A stretch of 5,865 bases of DNA from Alphaproteobacteria bacterium. Lineage in GTDB: Bacteria; Pseudomonadota; Alphaproteobacteria; Rhizobiales; Rhizobiaceae. Both the position numbers and the translations under genes were made by a program. Every line of letters begins with the position of its first letter. Position 1 is the first letter of the stretch. Below the pieces are notes generated by a model that saw only the letters and a list, made by a program, of their open reading frames with translations, did no database searches and was not told the DNA's origin. Below are positions 4,956 through 5,865 of the stretch, piece after piece. The stretch is from contig JAUIBM010000218.1 in assembly GCA_030428345.1 (NCBI GenBank), positions 1-5,865 of the forward strand, written 5' to 3'.

Positions 4956-5865
4956 ACGGGAGCGGAGACATTGCGGTCCTGCACAATTGCGCCGACCTGG
5001 TGGGCGAAAGCCCGCTCTGGGATCCCGACCGCAGGGCGCTGTGGTGGGTCGATATTCAGGGCAAGGTGCTGCATCGGCTCGATCCATCGAGCGGGGAAAG
5101 CCGGAGCCGCGAACTGCCATTTCCGCCCGGCGCGCTGGCACTCGGCGAGGACGGCGCGATCGTGATCGCCGGCGGGACCGGCTGGCACCGCTTATGCCCG
5201 GACAAGGGAGAATTGTTCGAACTTGCTTCCATCGGCGATCGCTCGCCCGCCACGCGCATGAATGACGGGGTGGTCGATCCGCTCGGCCGCTTCTGGGTCG
5301 GAACCGTGCCGCTGAAGCCGTCACCGCAGCCGCTGGGCCAGCTCTTCCGCCTGCAGTCCGGCGCGGCGACCGCGATCATGGACGGGCTTCGCACGCAGAA
5401 CGGGACCGCGATTTCGCCGGATGGGCGAACCTTCTACCTCGCCGACAGCCATCCCGAGGTCCGGGTAATCTGGGCCTTCGATCTCAATCCGGAATCGGGC
5501 GATCTCGCCAACCGGCGTGTCTTCCACCAGCCCGCAGCAGGGCGTCCGGACGGGGCGGCGATCGATGCGGAGGGCTGCTACTGGTTCGCGGCGATCGACG
5601 CCGGGCGCATCGTCCGACTCGATCCGCAGGGGCGCGAGATGATGCATGTGCCGCTTCCGGTGTCCCGGCCGACCAATCTGGCGTTCTGGGGGGCGGGGCT
5701 CTCCATGCTTTGCATCACCAGCATGCGTCCGGCGAAGGATGCTGGATCAAGCCGCGAACCGCTGGCCGGGGCGCTGCTTTCGTTCGACGCCGGCGTGCCG
5801 GGCCTGCCGCAGCCAAGATGCAAGATGCGTTCGGCCGCGCTGCATCCAGGAACGGACATTCTCGA
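4952..5865 (+). CDS. SMP-30/gluconolactonase-family lactonase (3' end outside window)
   Basis: Six-bladed beta-propeller hydrolase that opens sugar lactones to aldonates with a bound divalent metal; 304 complete codons are visible and no stop is reached. Family residues are all present: metal ligands E19 (GESP), N150 (QNG) and D200 (PDG), and substrate-contact residues R102 and N104 (RMNDG). These match regucalcin positions E18, N154, D204, R101 and N103. There is no signal peptide, so it should be cytosolic, acting on the dehydrogenase product. The GTG start overlaps the dehydrogenase stop (GTGA at 4952-4955) and has GGAGG four bases upstream. The family fold normally ends shortly after a segment like the one at 272-286 (AGALLSFDAGVPGLP). 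Here the frame continues for at least 18 more residues (RCKMRSAALHPG...), so the protein carries a C-terminal extension or the frame has slipped. No alternative frame is convincing in the few bases left. Confidence 0.93.
   Translation, partial: MNGSGDIAVLHNCADLVGESPLWDPDRRALWWVDIQGKVLHRLDPSSGESRSRELPFPPGALALGEDGAIVIAGGTGWHRLCPDKGELFELASIGDRSPATRMNDGVVDPLGRFWVGTVPLKPSPQPLGQLFRLQSGAATAIMDGLRTQNGTAISPDGRTFYLADSHPEVRVIWAFDLNPESGDLANRRVFHQPAAGRPDGAAIDAEGCYWFAAIDAGRIVRLDPQGREMMHVPLPVSRPTNLAFWGAGLSMLCITSMRPAKDAGSSREPLAGALLSFDAGVPGLPQPRCKMRSAALHPGTDIL

Noticed and set aside
4032..5324. Minus-strand open frame of 430 residues
   Set aside because: Antisense to the dehydrogenase and lactonase; extremely Arg/Ala/Pro/His-rich with no recognisable domain.
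1..5865. CRISPR arrays, tRNA or rRNA genes, insertion sequences, toxin or phage-defence genes
   Set aside because: No regularly spaced repeats, no tRNA-like cloverleaf, no transposase and no terminal inverted repeats were seen on either strand.

Overview
GC-rich chromosomal DNA, most likely from an alphaproteobacterium and probably a sphingomonad (Novosphingobium/Sphingobium type). The grounds are the codon usage, long antisense open frames, and a coaX product of sphingomonad type. This is judged from memory of the families, not from a search. The window holds one complete housekeeping gene and one compact accessory catabolic locus. Gene density is very high: the only sizeable non-coding stretch is the 135-bp divergent promoter region at 3259-3393, plus 76 bases at the left edge.

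Region 1 (1-859): a short leader with a possible hairpin, then coaX (type III pantothenate kinase, coenzyme A synthesis) on the plus strand. Its stop lies only 2 bp from the stop of the convergent gene, so this point is the boundary between housekeeping DNA and the catabolic locus.

Region 2 (862-3258, minus strand, read right to left): a three-gene operon. The first gene encodes a mandelate-racemase-subgroup enolase-superfamily enzyme, probably a sugar-acid dehydratase or a related lactone cycloisomerase. The second encodes an unrecognised 300-residue protein with no signal peptide and a beta-sandwich look. The third encodes an unrecognised 111-residue beta-rich protein. The last two are coupled by a TGATG stop/start overlap.

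Region 3 (3259-3393): the divergent control region. It has a perfect 17-bp palindrome (7-bp arms, 3-bp centre) that suits a FadR/FCD-type GntR repressor, a family of CAAC/GTTG half-sites around it, and a plausible minus-strand promoter next to it.

Region 4 (3394-5865, plus strand): a GntR-family FCD regulator, a short-chain dehydrogenase and an SMP-30/gluconolactonase-family lactonase that runs off the right edge. They are joined by ATGA and GTGA overlaps, so they should be one operon.

Taken together (inference), the locus looks like a non-phosphorylative sugar-oxidation module. The dehydrogenase would oxidise an aldose to its lactone, the lactonase would open it to the aldonate, and the enolase-superfamily enzyme would dehydrate the acid to a 2-keto-3-deoxy acid. 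The FCD regulator would sense an intermediate and control both divergent arms. The two unrecognised proteins co-transcribed with the enolase-superfamily enzyme are the least explained and most interesting part.
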